Origin: Methylomonas sp. UP202
GTDB lineage: Bacteria > Pseudomonadota > Gammaproteobacteria > Methylococcales > Methylomonadaceae
NCBI RefSeq assembly: GCF_029910655.1
Contig: NZ_CP123897.1
Location: 1,488,001-1,552,000, forward strand
Reading direction: 5' to 3'
DNA: 64,000 nt
The notes beneath the pieces were generated by a model that searched no databases, was not told where the DNA came from, and saw nothing but the letters and a program-made list of their open reading frames with translations. Shown here in pieces: positions 45,442-55,342 of this stretch. Position numbers and translations under genes: made by a program. Each line of letters begins with the position of its first letter. Within the stretch, counting starts at the first letter, position 1.

Positions 45442-46118
45442 TGAATCTCGAACAACAGGATTTTTACACCCAGGCGATTTTGTCGATGGCCGCGCTGGTC
45501 GGTTTGACTTCGTTTCTGATGCTGGGGCAGGGCCGTTTGTTGCGGCTGATCTTCGTGTTCGCGCTGCAAGGCTTGCTGTTGACGCAGACCACGGCCTTGG
45601 CGGCTTACAGTCTGGATAGCCATCATCTTTACATTTCCGCGCTGTTGACCTTGGTGCTGAAGGTGTTGTTCATTCCGTGGATGCTGCGGCGGCAGGTACT
45701 GATGCTGAATCTGCACCGCGACGTGGAGGCCTTGAAAAACAACACCTTCGTGATGCTGGGCGGCGCGGCGCTGATGGTGTTCAGCTATTACGTGCTGCAT
45801 CCCATCGTGCAGACCTCGTCGGCGGTGATGTTGAATGCGTTGGCGGTCAGCCTGTCGGTGGTGCTGCTGGGGATGTTATTGATGATTTCGCATCGCCAGG
45901 CGATTGCCCACGTGGTCGGCTTCATGTCCATCGAAAACGGATTGTTTTTCGCCGCCATCGTGGCCACGCGCGGCATGCCGATGGTCGTCGAATTGGGGAT
46001 AGCCTTCGACGTGCTGGTCGCGGCGGTGTTGTTCGGGATCTTTTTCTTTCATATCAGCACCAGCATCGACTCGCTGGATGTCGATCGGATGAACCGTTTG
46101 CACGAGGTGGACCGATGA
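45441..46118 (+). CDS. hyfE: Hydrogenase-4/complex I-like membrane subunit E (NuoK-like)
   Basis: A 225-residue membrane protein matching HyfE, which contains a NuoK-like part (ALQGLLLTQTTALAAY; HVVGFMSIENGLFFAAI). The conserved membrane Glu of NuoK is in SIENGLFF. It is longer than NuoK (about 100 residues), as in HyfE. Start overlaps the hyfC stop; stop overlaps hyfF. Confidence 0.88.
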   Translation: MNLEQQDFYTQAILSMAALVGLTSFLMLGQGRLLRLIFVFALQGLLLTQTTALAAYSLDSHHLYISALLTLVLKVLFIPWMLRRQVLMLNLHRDVEALKNNTFVMLGGAALMVFSYYVLHPIVQTSSAVMLNALAVSLSVVLLGMLLMISHRQAIAHVVGFMSIENGLFFAAIVATRGMPMVVELGIAFDVLVAAVLFGIFFFHISTSIDSLDVDRMNRLHEVDR

Positions 46119-47578
46119 TCGCCGCTTATCTGGTCATGCTGATTCCGCTGATCGGCATCCTGTTTTTCGCGTTTGTCGGTCACCAGCGCGAAACCGGCCA
46201 ACTCAACGTGCGCTTCAACGCCGTTACGTTGCTGGCGACGATTTGGCTGGCGGTCAATGTGTTGAACAACGGCACCATCCTGTCGGCCGGCAAGGCCTTC
46301 ATCGTCGATTCGTTCAACGTGTATCTGATCGTGTTGACCGCCTTTGTCGGCTTGACCACCTCGATTTTTTCCGCGCCTTACATGGAGCACGAAAAGCAGC
46401 GGGGTAAATTGACCGAGAAGCGGCTGAAGCTTTACTACTCGATGTATCAAGGCTTTATGCTGGCAATGTATCTGGTATTGACCACCAACAACATGGGGGT
46501 GATGTGGGTGGCGATGGAGGGGGCGACGCTGGCGACCGTATTATTGGTCAGCCTTTACCGCACACCGGAATCGATAGAAGCCGCCTGGAAATATTTCATT
46601 CTGTGCGGGGTCGGTATCGCTCAGGCCTTGTTCGGCACGATCTTGCTGTATTACGCGGCGGTGCAGATCGGCGACGGCGATAACGCCTTGCTGTGGTCGG
46701 TGCTGTTCGACAACGCCGCGCGTTTGAATCCGGAAATTTTGGAGTTGGCCTTCGTGTTCATGTTGATCGGTTACGGCACCAAGATTGGTTTGGTGCCCTT
46801 GCACAACTGGTTGCCGGACGCCCATTCCGAAGGCCCGACGCCGATGTCGGCGGTGTTGTCCGGATTGTTGCTCAACGACGCCTTGTACGCGGTGGTGCGC
46901 AATAAGATGCTGGTGGACGGCGCCACCCACACCAACATGGCCGGTTTGCTGATGATGGGATTCGGCTTGCTGTCGTTTTTGGTGGCCGCCTTGTTTTTGC
47001 ACCGGCAAAAAGACATCAAGCGCTTGTTCAGTTACTCGTCGATAGAGCACATGGGCGTGATGACCTTTGCCTTCGGCATGGGCGGCGCATCGGCGACCTT
47101 CGCGGCGCTGCTGCACATGACGGTGCATTCGTTGACCAAATCGGCGATCTTCGTGACAGTGGGCCATGCCGCGCAACTGGCGGGCACCCAGCAGATGGAG
47201 AAAATTCGCGGTTTGATCAAAACTCAACCCGAGATCGGTTGGGGGCTGTTGATCGGTACCGTGGCGATTGCCGGCTTTCCGCCGTTCGGCGTGTTCACCA
47301 GTGAGTTTTTGGTATTGGTGGCGACGATGCATAGTTATCCGTGGCTGGCGCCGGTATTGTTGCTGGGAATAGGCGTTGCCTTCGCCGGGCTGTTTCGCCA
47401 CATTCAACCCATCGTCTACGGCGAGCGCCCCGAGGGCCAGCAGCCGATTAAAGCCAATCTGTGGCCGGTGATGATTCATCTGGCGCTGGTATTGTGGTTG
47501 GGTCTGGCAATTCCCGATTTTCTGGCGAATTGGTTTTCGCAAGCCACGCAGTTGATTTCCGGGAGCGTGCCGCTATGA
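46115..47578 (+). CDS. hyfF: Hydrogenase-4/complex I-like antiporter subunit F (NuoM/N-like)
   Basis: A 487-residue membrane protein with about 14 helices. Motifs: MWVAMEGATLATVLLVSLYR with the conserved Glu, IGYGTKIGLVPLHNWLPDAH (with the lysine in TKIG), and KRLFSYSSIEHMGVM. It is the second antiporter-like subunit of the complex. It joins hyfG by an ATGA overlap. Confidence 0.9.
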   Translation: MIAAYLVMLIPLIGILFFAFVGHQRETGQLNVRFNAVTLLATIWLAVNVLNNGTILSAGKAFIVDSFNVYLIVLTAFVGLTTSIFSAPYMEHEKQRGKLTEKRLKLYYSMYQGFMLAMYLVLTTNNMGVMWVAMEGATLATVLLVSLYRTPESIEAAWKYFILCGVGIAQALFGTILLYYAAVQIGDGDNALLWSVLFDNAARLNPEILELAFVFMLIGYGTKIGLVPLHNWLPDAHSEGPTPMSAVLSGLLLNDALYAVVRNKMLVDGATHTNMAGLLMMGFGLLSFLVAALFLHRQKDIKRLFSYSSIEHMGVMTFAFGMGGASATFAALLHMTVHSLTKSAIFVTVGHAAQLAGTQQMEKIRGLIKTQPEIGWGLLIGTVAIAGFPPFGVFTSEFLVLVATMHSYPWLAPVLLLGIGVAFAGLFRHIQPIVYGERPEGQQPIKANLWPVMIHLALVLWLGLAIPDFLANWFSQATQLISGSVPL

Positions 47579-49155
47579 GCAATCCGAATTGGACCCAAGC
47601 CTTGCGCTCATCCCTCTCGGCGGCCGGCGTCGCCGTCGAATCGGATGCCGCCGGCGACGCCATTTCCCATTGGCGGGTGGCTTCCGAACATTGGCGCACG
47701 TTGGCCGAGTTGGCGCTAGCCGATAGCGTGCGCTGGTCGGCCGGCTGGGCCGAACAACGCGCGGCCGGTTTTGTCGTGCATGTATTGCTGGAAAAACACG
47801 GCGTTTATCTTTGGGCGCAAACCGAGCTGGGTCCGGCAAAGCCGGAAGTGCCCAGTCAGGCCGGCGTGTATCCGGCCGCCAATCGTAGCGAGCGCCACAC
47901 CCAAGATATGTTCGGCATCCAGTTCGTCGGCCATCCGGATAACCGGCCGTGGACGCGCCACAAGGCGTGGGACAAACACCAACATCCGTTGCGCAAGGAC
48001 TTTCCGGTCGAAGGTCGCCCGGAAACCGTGACGCCGCCGGACATGGATTATGCCTTCGTGAAATCGCACGGCGCCGGCACCTACGAAATCCCGGTCGGTC
48101 CGGTCCATGCCGGCATCATCGAACCCGGCCATTTTCGGTTTCAGGCGGTCGGCGAATTGATATTGAATTTGGAAGAACGCCTGGGTTACGTGCATAAAGG
48201 CATCGAAAAAATCGCCGAGGGCCGCGATCCGCCAGGCTTGGCCAGGTTGGCCGGCCGGGTGTCCGGCGATACGACCGTCGGACACGCCTGGGCCGCCTGC
48301 ATGGCGATGGAGCGGGCGGCCGGTGTCGAAATTCCGCCGCGCGCGGTGCTGATACGCGGCATTCTGGCCGAACGCGAGCGGGTCGCCAATCATCTGGGCG
48401 ACATCGGCGCGATCTGCAACGACGTGGCGTTTACGTTCGCGCAAATCCAATTTACCCGACTGCGCGAAGACTGGTTGCGCACCCAGGCCGCGATGTTCGG
48501 GCATCGGCTGATGATGGATTGCGTCGTTCCGGGCGGCGTGACATCGGACTTGTCGGCTGAGCAATGCCAAGCCATGCGCGTCGGTATCGTCAAGCTCAGA
48601 GACGAATTGGCCGATCTAATGACCACGCTGGATTTGAATTCGTCGCTGGAAGACCGTCTATATACCGCCGGATTTTTGTCCGAGGATATCGCTGCCGCCT
48701 ATGGCACCGTCGGCTATGTCGGCCGGGCCAGCGGCCAGGACTTCGATGTGCGCCGCGATGCGGCCTATCCGCCCTACGACGCGGTCGGTTTCAAGGTGGC
48801 GCTGGAAAATCAGGGCGATATCGCCTCGCGTTTTTGGGTGCGTTATAAGGAAATCATCGCCTCAATGAAGCTGATCGAACAGTTTATCGACCGGCTGGCG
48901 CCGGGCGCGCTGGTCGGCGATTGGCACATCCCGGCGGCCGGCAGCCGGGGCCTGGGCATCGTCGACGGCTGGCGCGGCGAGATCGTCAGCTTCGTGGCTT
49001 TCGAAGCCGGCAACCGCATCGCCCGGTTCTATCCGCGCGATCCCAGTCAGTTGAACTGGCCGGCACTGGAAAAATTGGTGTTGAACAACATCGTGCCGGA
49101 TTTTCCGGTGTGCAACAAATCCGTGAACGGCTCCTATTCCGGTAATGACTTATAG
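47575..49155 (+). CDS. hyfG: Hydrogenase-4-like large subunit, fused NuoC-NuoD type, without NiFe ligands
   Basis: A 526-residue protein: the N-terminal 165 residues are NuoC-like (HTQDMFGIQFVGHPDNRPW), the rest is the NuoD/large-subunit fold (PVGPVHAGIIEPGHFRF; EERLGYVHKGIEK; VPGGVTSDL). In hydrogenases the first metal motif is CGxCG; here the same place reads GRVSGDTTVGHAWAA. The C-terminal DPCxxC motif is replaced by PDFPVCNKSVNGSYSGNDL with a single Cys. It therefore cannot carry a normal [NiFe] site and should be an Ehr-type, non-hydrogenase large subunit. What it oxidises or reduces is unknown. Confidence 0.88.
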   Translation: MSNPNWTQALRSSLSAAGVAVESDAAGDAISHWRVASEHWRTLAELALADSVRWSAGWAEQRAAGFVVHVLLEKHGVYLWAQTELGPAKPEVPSQAGVYPAANRSERHTQDMFGIQFVGHPDNRPWTRHKAWDKHQHPLRKDFPVEGRPETVTPPDMDYAFVKSHGAGTYEIPVGPVHAGIIEPGHFRFQAVGELILNLEERLGYVHKGIEKIAEGRDPPGLARLAGRVSGDTTVGHAWAACMAMERAAGVEIPPRAVLIRGILAERERVANHLGDIGAICNDVAFTFAQIQFTRLREDWLRTQAAMFGHRLMMDCVVPGGVTSDLSAEQCQAMRVGIVKLRDELADLMTTLDLNSSLEDRLYTAGFLSEDIAAAYGTVGYVGRASGQDFDVRRDAAYPPYDAVGFKVALENQGDIASRFWVRYKEIIASMKLIEQFIDRLAPGALVGDWHIPAAGSRGLGIVDGWRGEIVSFVAFEAGNRIARFYPRDPSQLNWPALEKLVLNNIVPDFPVCNKSVNGSYSGNDL

Positions 49156-49164
49156 GTAGCGGCC

Positions 49165-49674
49165 ATGCTGAAACAGTTTAAGAAAATCCTGACCACCGGC
49201 ATCGTCACCGAGCGGGTGAGCGTGCCCAAGGACGCGGAGTTGGAGGCCCTGGGCATTGAAATCAAGCGGCACGTCGACCGCAAGTTTTCCGGCAGCATCG
49301 CGATTCGTCAGGTGGATGCCGGTTCCTGCAACGGCTGCGAGTTGGAAATTCACGCGCTGAACAATCCTTATTACGACATCGAGCGCTTCGGCATCCACTT
49401 CGTCGCTTCGCCGCGCCACGCCGATGTGTTGTTGGTGACCGGGCCGGTATCGCGGCACATGCAGACCGCGTTGATCCGGACCTACCAGGCCACGCCGGAT
49501 CCTAAGTGGGTAGTGGCGGTCGGCGATTGCGCGACTTGCGGCGGCGAGTTCGGCGTGTCCTACGCCAGTTGCGGCGCGGTGGCGAATGTAATTCCGGTCG
49601 ATGCGACGATTCCCGGCTGCCCGCCGACGCCGATGGCGCTGATGCAAGGCTTGCTGGCGTTGATGACGCGCTAG
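49165..49674 (+). CDS. hyfI: Hydrogenase-4-like small subunit (NuoB-like, Fe-S)
   Basis: A 169-residue protein homologous to NuoB/HyfI/HycG. Cysteines for one [4Fe-4S] cluster are all present: SCNGCELEIH near residue 54, GDCATCGG near residue 117, and GCPPTPMAL near the C-terminus. The cluster (N2 in complex I) is the last before quinone. There is no NuoI-like ferredoxin gene (HyfH/HycF) and no HyfA/HyfD, giving a complex of only B, C, E, F, G and I. Confidence 0.9.
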   Translation: MLKQFKKILTTGIVTERVSVPKDAELEALGIEIKRHVDRKFSGSIAIRQVDAGSCNGCELEIHALNNPYYDIERFGIHFVASPRHADVLLVTGPVSRHMQTALIRTYQATPDPKWVVAVGDCATCGGEFGVSYASCGAVANVIPVDATIPGCPPTPMALMQGLLALMTR

Positions 49675-49964
49675 TCCCGGCCTTGCAATGCCTGCCCGAC
49701 CAGGGCTGTTCGCGCGGCACGGCGAAGTCCGCTCTTCGTGGCCTAACCGTCGCCCGACTTCTCGTAGCCGATCAAAATCGGCGCCGTTCAATGCCAAACT
49801 CGGGAAAATCGCCGCCTGAATAATTGACCCGGCCCGCGCCGGATGGGTTAAGCTTAACCGGTTGCCGTCCGAGTCGTCGCGGCCGTTTGGCCGCTGCTAC
49901 GTCGCCGGGCAACGTTGAAGTTTGGTTAGCCATATTCCTCCCTATAACAACGACAGGAGACAAC

Positions 49965-51518
49965 ATGAGAATCGGCGTACCCAAAGAAATTCACGACGGC
50001 GAAAAACGCGTCGCTACCACGCCGGAAGCGGCGGAAAAAATTATTAAGCTGGGCTTCGAAGTCGGCGTGGAATCCGGCGCCGGCGCGGCGGCGAACATCA
50101 GCGACGAAGCCTACCAGGAAGTCGGCGTCAAGATTCTGCCCGACGCCAAGGCAGTCTGGCAGGAGTCCGATATCGTTATGAAGGTCCGGGCGCCCGAGCG
50201 TCACCCGGAGCTGGCGATAGACGAAGCGGAATTGCTGAAAGACGGCCAGACCCTGATCAGCTTTATTTGGCCGGCCCAAAACGACGCGCTGATGCAGCAA
50301 TTGGCGGCTAAAAACGCCACTGTGTTGGCGATGGATAGCGTGCCGCGCATGTCGCGAGCTCAAAAAATGGACGCACTGAGTTCGATGGCCAATATCGCCG
50401 GCTATCGGGCGGTGATCGAAGCCGCTCAGCATTTCGGCCGGTTTTTTACCGGCCAGATCACCGCCGCCGGCAAGATACCGCCGGCCAAGGTCTTGGTCAT
50501 CGGTGCCGGCGTGGCCGGTCTGGCGGCGATCGGCGCGGCCAAGGGCATGGGTGCGATCGTCCGCGCCTTCGATACCCGCCCGGAGGTCAAGGAACAGATA
50601 GAAAGCATGGACGCCGAATTTCTGATGCTGGATTTTCATGAAGACGGTTCCGGCAGCGGCGGTTACGCCAAAACCATGTCCAAGGAGTTCATCGAAGCCG
50701 AGATGGCGCTGTTCGCCCGCCAGGCGATGGAGGTGGACATCATCATCACCACCGCGCTGATTCCCGGCAAACCCGCCCCGGAGCTGATCACCGCCGGCAT
50801 GGTGAAATCGATGAAGCCCGGCAGCGTCATCGTCGATTTGGCCGCCGAGCAAGGCGGCAACTGCGCGCTGACCGAAAAAGACCGGGTGGTGGTCAAGCAC
50901 GACGTCACCATCATCGGCTATACCAATCTGCCCAGCCGGCTGGCCAACCAGTCCAGCCAGCTTTACGCGACCAACTTGCGCCACTTGCTGACCGACTTGT
51001 GTCCGACCAAGGACGGCACGCTCAACGTCAATTTCGACGACGAAGTGATCCGCGGCGCCACCGTGATCAAGGAAGGCAAGATCACTTGGCCGCCGCCGCC
51101 GCCGAAACTCTCGGCCAGCCCGAAGCCGCTGACCGAAGCGCCGGCGGTCGAGCCCAAAGTGGAGAAACCCCAATCGGCGCTGGCGCAACTGCTGCCGATT
51201 CTGCTGGCGGGCGCCGCCTTGTTCGGCATGGGCGCCGTCGCGCCGGCGTCGTTCCTGTCGCATTTCACCGTGTTCGTGCTGGCTTGCTTTGTGGGTTATC
51301 AAGTGATCTGGAACGTCACCGCTTCGCTGCATACGCCGTTGATGAGCGTGACCAACGCGATCAGCGGCATCATCGTCATCGGTGCCTTGCTGCAAGTGTC
51401 GACGCCGAATAATTTGGTGATTACGGTATTGTCCGGCGTGGCCATCTTGATCGCGTCCATCAACATCGCCGGCGGCTTTCTGGTCACCCGGCGCATGCTC
51501 GAAATGTTCAGAAAATAA
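49965..51518 (+). CDS. pntA: NAD(P) transhydrogenase subunit alpha
   Basis: A 517-residue PntA of full E. coli type: NAD-binding domain I ([42 protein letters not shown]), an alanine-proline linker (near residue 375-400), and C-terminal membrane helices of domain II. With PntB it couples hydride transfer from NADH to NADP+ to proton re-entry, supplying NADPH. The ATG at 49965 follows AGGAGA; the 141 bases ahead in frame are not coding. Confidence 0.95.
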   Translation: MRIGVPKEIHDGEKRVATTPEAAEKIIKLGFEVGVESGAGAAANISDEAYQEVGVKILPDAKAVWQESDIVMKVRAPERHPELAIDEAELLKDGQTLISFIWPAQNDALMQQLAAKNATVLAMDSVPRMSRAQKMDALSSMANIAGYRAVIEAAQHFGRFFTGQITAAGKIPPAKVLVIGAGVAGLAAIGAAKGMGAIVRAFDTRPEVKEQIESMDAEFLMLDFHEDGSGSGGYAKTMSKEFIEAEMALFARQAMEVDIIITTALIPGKPAPELITAGMVKSMKPGSVIVDLAAEQGGNCALTEKDRVVVKHDVTIIGYTNLPSRLANQSSQLYATNLRHLLTDLCPTKDGTLNVNFDDEVIRGATVIKEGKITWPPPPPKLSASPKPLTEAPAVEPKVEKPQSALAQLLPILLAGAALFGMGAVAPASFLSHFTVFVLACFVGYQVIWNVTASLHTPLMSVTNAISGIIVIGALLQVSTPNNLVITVLSGVAILIASINIAGGFLVTRRMLEMFRK

Positions 51519-51530
51519 GGAGTAGGCAAC

Positions 51531-52922
51531 ATGGCACAAGGTTTAGTTACGATGTCTTACATCTCGGCATCGATTCTGTTCATTTTAAGCTTGAGCGGTC
51601 TCAGCCGGCAGGACACTTCCCGGCGCGGCAACTATTTCGGCATGCTGGGCATGGCGATCGCGATTGTCGCGACGGTGTTCGGCGGTCACGTTACAGCGTT
51701 CGGCATTCTGGCCGGCGCGCTGTTGATCGGCGGCTCGATCGGCGCCTTCGCGGCGGCGCGGGTGGAAATGACGCAAATGCCGGAACTGGTCGCGCTGATG
51801 CACAGCCTGGTCGGTATGGCGGCGGTGTTGGTCGGTTACGCCAGTTTCCTCGATCATAATTCCACGTTGGTCGGCGTCGAAAAAACCATACACGAGCTGG
51901 AAATCTACATCGGCGTGTTCATCGGCGCGGTGACCTTCTCCGGTTCGGTGATCGCCTTCGGTAAACTGTGCGGCAAGGTCACCGGCAAACCGGTATTGCT
52001 GCCGGCCCGGCATTGGTTGAATCTGGCGCTGTTCGTCGCCACCTTCATTCTGGGCCGTCAGTTCTTGGCTAACGCCGAAGCCGGCGACGCGTTGACGCCG
52101 CTGCTGATCATGACCGGCATCGCGCTGGTGTTCGGCGTGCACATGGTGATGGCGATCGGCGGTGCCGACATGCCGGTGGTGGTGTCGATGCTGAATAGCT
52201 ACTCGGGCTGGGCGGCGGCGGCGACCGGTTTCATGCTCAGCAACGACTTGCTGATCGTCACCGGCGCGCTGGTGGGTTCCAGCGGCGCGATTCTGAGTTA
52301 CATCATGTGCCGGGCGATGAACCGCCATTTCCTCAGCGTCATCGCGGGCGGTTTCGGTACCGCCGGCGGCGGAGAGGCGGCGGAAATCGAAGGCGAAGTT
52401 CAGCCGATCGAAGCCGAGGAAACCGCGCAACTGCTGCGCGAATCCAAGAACATCGTCATCATTCCCGGTTACGGCATGGCAGTCGCTCAAGCCCAGCATA
52501 CCGTCAACGAAATCACCAAGTTGCTGGTCGGACAGGGCAAGAAGGTACGCTTCGCGATCCACCCGGTCGCCGGCCGGATGCCCGGCCACATGAACGTGTT
52601 GCTGGCCGAAGCCAAGGTGCCTTACGACATCGTGCTGGAAATGGACGAAATCAACGACGACTTTCCGGACGTCGATGTGTCGATCGTCATCGGCGCCAAC
52701 GACATCGTCAATCCATCGGCATTGAACGACCCGAACAGTCCCATCGCCGGCATGCCGGTGCTGGAATGCTGGAAGGGCGGCACCACCATCGTCATGAAGC
52801 GCAGCATGGCCTCCGGCTATGCCGGCGTCGGCAATCCGCTGTTCGTGCTGGAAAACACCCGCATGTTGTTCGGCGATGCCAACGACCGGTTACAAGCTTT
52901 GTTGAAAGCCTTGCAGGCTTAA
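51531..52922 (+). CDS. pntB: NAD(P) transhydrogenase subunit beta
   Basis: A 463-residue PntB: nine membrane helices, then the NADP-binding domain III ([74 protein letters not shown]). It starts 12 bases after pntA. A long GC hairpin follows the stop. The Ehr-type complex and pntAB are neighbours, both linking redox to proton flow. Confidence 0.96.
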   Translation: MAQGLVTMSYISASILFILSLSGLSRQDTSRRGNYFGMLGMAIAIVATVFGGHVTAFGILAGALLIGGSIGAFAAARVEMTQMPELVALMHSLVGMAAVLVGYASFLDHNSTLVGVEKTIHELEIYIGVFIGAVTFSGSVIAFGKLCGKVTGKPVLLPARHWLNLALFVATFILGRQFLANAEAGDALTPLLIMTGIALVFGVHMVMAIGGADMPVVVSMLNSYSGWAAAATGFMLSNDLLIVTGALVGSSGAILSYIMCRAMNRHFLSVIAGGFGTAGGGEAAEIEGEVQPIEAEETAQLLRESKNIVIIPGYGMAVAQAQHTVNEITKLLVGQGKKVRFAIHPVAGRMPGHMNVLLAEAKVPYDIVLEMDEINDDFPDVDVSIVIGANDIVNPSALNDPNSPIAGMPVLECWKGGTTIVMKRSMASGYAGVGNPLFVLENTRMLFGDANDRLQALLKALQA

Positions 52923-52979
52923 TCTGAACGGCCGCTGTCCGGACCGCGCTGATTGGCGGGCGGGCGCGACATTCGGTAG

Positions 52980-53017
52980 TAGCCCCCGACCGGCACCGTT
53001 ACCGGTGCCGGTCGGGG
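52980..53017 (+). terminator. Strong hairpin after pntB (terminator-like)
   Basis: An almost perfect dyad AGCCCC(C)GACCGGCACCG / CGGTGCCGGTCGGGGCT with a TTA loop, about 55 bases after the pntB stop. No clear T-run follows, so it may rely on RNase or Rho, or serve as a stabiliser of the mRNA end and of the converging metalloprotease transcript. Confidence 0.6.
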
Positions 53018-53124
53018 CTATCGTCATTCCTTCTCTTCAATACGAGCCGGAACCCCTGTCAAATCCGGTCTGCGGCTCACTCCCGCCTTAGTCGGCAGGC
53101 GCTGCCCCAGTCGACTGGGTTGAT

Positions 53125-54249
53125 TTAGGGCGCGGCGGCGAGCTGTTGGTGCGGCGCGCAGGCCGGACAACTGACTTCCGCCAATTGGCCGCTATGGCGA
53201 TGGCGCAAGGGCCGGGCAAGACCGTCCTCTTGGTTCATGGACCGGTACAACCGGTTTTCCTCGGCTATGACTTCCCGCTCGTGTTCGAAAGGGTAAAGAT
53301 TTTGCGCCATGCCGCCGCCGGCGATGAAATGGCCGCTATCCAACAGCATCAGCTTGGCGTGCAGCAGTTCGTGCAGCAGCGCGTCGGCCGGCGATACGCC
53401 GCAGGCCGGGTTGGCGTCGCAGCCCGGTTCGGCCAGTAGTTGCGCGCCTAGTCGGGTATCGAAATAAATCGTCACGCTATCGACCCGGTATTGGTTGCCC
53501 CAGGCTTGCGCCTGCCAGGTGTTCTTGCGGTATTTCAGCAGCACTTTTTGTTGGTCCAGATCCCTGATTAGCGCCGCGACCGCCGGATAGCGGGCGTAGT
53601 ATGCCGCGATGTGCTCGAAATCGGCGACAACTGTGGCCGGTTCGCCAAGTTCGGGTCGATAGGCGCTTTTCAGAAAGTCGAGTATCGTTGCTTCCGCGTC
53701 GGCCGGCGCCGGTTGCGGAATCGCGACTTGTTGGTAGGCGTTGGCGATGTCGGCGGCGCTCGGCGGTTGGGTTCTTCGCAACTTGATCAACGTATGGTTG
53801 GCTTCGTCTCGGCTGGCGATTGCCTGCATCGCGCCGGCCGGCGGTGCCACCAAATGCGCGGCGGGACTTGGCGGAGGCGCGAGCAAGTCTTCGGCGCTGA
53901 CCGCCCGCGACCAACCCAGCAAGCCGATGCAAAACGTCAATACCAATCCGACCTCGCGGCGGCGGTTGCCATGAGCCGCCGGACTGTCCAACGAACGCCG
54001 GTCTTGTTTGAGATACACGCCGTGCGCGTCGGCGATCGCCAGCAGTTCGCGATAAGCGTCGGCGGCGGCGAGGCTTAAGCCGGCTCGACAGACCAGCGCG
54101 GCGTTGCCGTCGATCACGCAGGGGTGTAGGAAATTGCGCGTCGGCCAGCGTTGGTACCAATCGTTGAGTGCTTGGGCCAGGCGTTCAGGGTCGCACGGCG
54201 GCCGGACGGCGGTTTGGTAGGCTTGTTGCAGCGTGCGGGTTTCGCTCAT
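53125..54249 (-). CDS. Membrane-anchored zinc metalloprotease-like protein (HELLH motif)
   Basis: A 374-residue protein from the ATG at 54249 (MSETRTLQQAYQTAVR). Cytoplasmic helical N-terminal part (about 85 residues), a membrane segment near residues 97-116 (VGLVLTFCIGLLGWSRAVSA), then a Pro/Ala-rich stretch and a C-terminal domain with HELLHAKLM at about residue 293 and YPFEHEREVIAEENRLY downstream. HELLH followed by a later Glu/Asp ligand matches zincin proteases; the order of motifs recalls the M91 (NleD/HopH1) family. A four-cysteine-like CPAC lies near the end. The open frame extends to 54318, but codons before 54249 add no plausible sequence. Confidence 0.55.
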   Translation of the reverse strand: MSETRTLQQAYQTAVRPPCDPERLAQALNDWYQRWPTRNFLHPCVIDGNAALVCRAGLSLAAADAYRELLAIADAHGVYLKQDRRSLDSPAAHGNRRREVGLVLTFCIGLLGWSRAVSAEDLLAPPPSPAAHLVAPPAGAMQAIASRDEANHTLIKLRRTQPPSAADIANAYQQVAIPQPAPADAEATILDFLKSAYRPELGEPATVVADFEHIAAYYARYPAVAALIRDLDQQKVLLKYRKNTWQAQAWGNQYRVDSVTIYFDTRLGAQLLAEPGCDANPACGVSPADALLHELLHAKLMLLDSGHFIAGGGMAQNLYPFEHEREVIAEENRLYRSMNQEDGLARPLRHRHSGQLAEVSCPACAPHQQLAAAP

Positions 54250-54448
54250 CGTGACCGTGGGATTGCTCGAAGACTCAAGGGACAGCGCATTATAAAAACT
54301 TCCATCGGCCCGCCACAAAATAAATGACCGTGAATGGCGGCGCGGGGTTGCCGTCGTTTGGCGGAGTCGTGCTCAAGGATTGCAAGTATCCGATTCGAGC
54401 CACTGCTCAGTGCCGACTTGCCAAACCCGAAAAAATATTTAGACTATA

Positions 54449-54460
54449 CAATAATTATTG
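54449..54460 (+). promoter_or_regulatory. Palindrome in the arsR promoter (probable ArsR operator)
   Basis: CAATAATTATTG is a perfect 12-bp palindrome 13 bases before the arsR ATG, overlapping an AT-rich promoter zone (TATACAATAAT). ArsR/SmtB-family proteins bind AT-rich dyads of this sort, so it is a likely autoregulation site. Confidence 0.6.
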
Positions 54461-54473
54461 AATAGTTAAATCG

Positions 54474-54812
54474 ATGGATAAGGAATCAGCCGCTAAATTG
54501 TTCGAATCTCTGGCTTCCGGTGTGCGTTTGGACGTGTTCAGGTTGTTGGTCAAACACGCGCCGCAAGGTTTGGTTGCCGGCGAAATCGCTGCGGAACTGG
54601 GTTTGCCGCCGACCAATCTATCGTTTCATTTAAAAGCCCTGACCCATGCCGGGCTGGTTGACGCTACCCAGGAAGGCCGCTTTCAACGCTATCGGGCTGA
54701 TTTGAACCTGATCCGCGAGTTGATCGGGTATCTGACCGAGGAATGTTGCGCCGGCAGCCCGACGGCCTGCTTCGGACCGGAGCAAATGGCGTGCGGCGAC
54801 GGCGAGTCTTGA
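54474..54812 (+). CDS. arsR: ArsR-family arsenical-responsive repressor
   Basis: A 112-residue winged-helix repressor (SLASGVRLDVFRLLVKHAP; LGLPPTNLSFHLKALTHAGL; GRFQRYRADL). A C-terminal cysteine cluster ECCAGSPTACFG would bind arsenite, releasing the operator. This C-terminal trap matches ArsR types found beside ACR3 operons. The ORF that continues in another frame into arsC is unrelated to it. Confidence 0.9.
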   Translation: MDKESAAKLFESLASGVRLDVFRLLVKHAPQGLVAGEIAAELGLPPTNLSFHLKALTHAGLVDATQEGRFQRYRADLNLIRELIGYLTEECCAGSPTACFGPEQMACGDGES

Positions 54813-54838
54813 ATCAAACCCATAACATGGTCATCCGT

Positions 54839-55318
54839 ATGAACGTTTTATTTCTATGCACCGGCAACTCCTGCCGCTCGCTGATGGGCGAAGCGATCTT
54901 CAATCACTTGGCGCCGGAGGGCTGGCACGCGATCAGCGCCGGCAGCCGGCCGATCGGCCGGCTGAACGACGGTGCGGTGGCGATACTCGAAGAAAAAGGG
55001 ATATCCACGGCCGGCTATTACAGCAAATCCTGGAACGATTTGCCGGTGACCCCGGATATCGTGATCAGCGTCTGCGCCAATGCCGCCAACGAAACTTGTC
55101 CGGCTTATCTCGGCCCGGCCTTGCGCGCCCATTGGGGCGTGGACGATCCGGCGCATGCCGAGGGCAGCCCGGAACAAATCAAAGCGGCTTTCGAAACCGC
55201 TTACGGCATCGTGCGTTACCGAATCGAGCGCTTTCTGGAGCTGCCGTTGGATGAGTTGAAAAACGATCCCGAGCGTTTTAAGGCCGAACTGGATCGCATC
55301 GGCACTTTGCTACCTTAA
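54839..55318 (+). CDS. arsC: Arsenate reductase (LMW phosphatase type)
   Basis: A 159-residue protein with the phosphatase loop CTGNSCRS starting at Cys7 and the further cysteines VSVCANAANETCPAYLG, the pattern of thioredoxin-coupled ArsC (Staphylococcus pI258 type). It reduces arsenate to arsenite. An ATG at 54827 in frame is also possible. It is between arsR and arsI, and the start is 26 bases after arsR. Confidence 0.92.
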   Translation: MNVLFLCTGNSCRSLMGEAIFNHLAPEGWHAISAGSRPIGRLNDGAVAILEEKGISTAGYYSKSWNDLPVTPDIVISVCANAANETCPAYLGPALRAHWGVDDPAHAEGSPEQIKAAFETAYGIVRYRIERFLELPLDELKNDPERFKAELDRIGTLLP

Positions 55319-55342
55319 CTATCTCGCCAAGAGGCTTAATTT

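Noticed and set aside
47575-49155. Functional [NiFe] hydrogenase large subunit
   Set aside because: Both metal-binding cysteine motifs are missing, so a hydrogenase function is not supported.
49926-51539. 537-codon minus-strand open frame opposite pntA
   Set aside because: pntA has all family motifs on the plus strand, and the antisense product is His/Gln/Arg rich with no domain.
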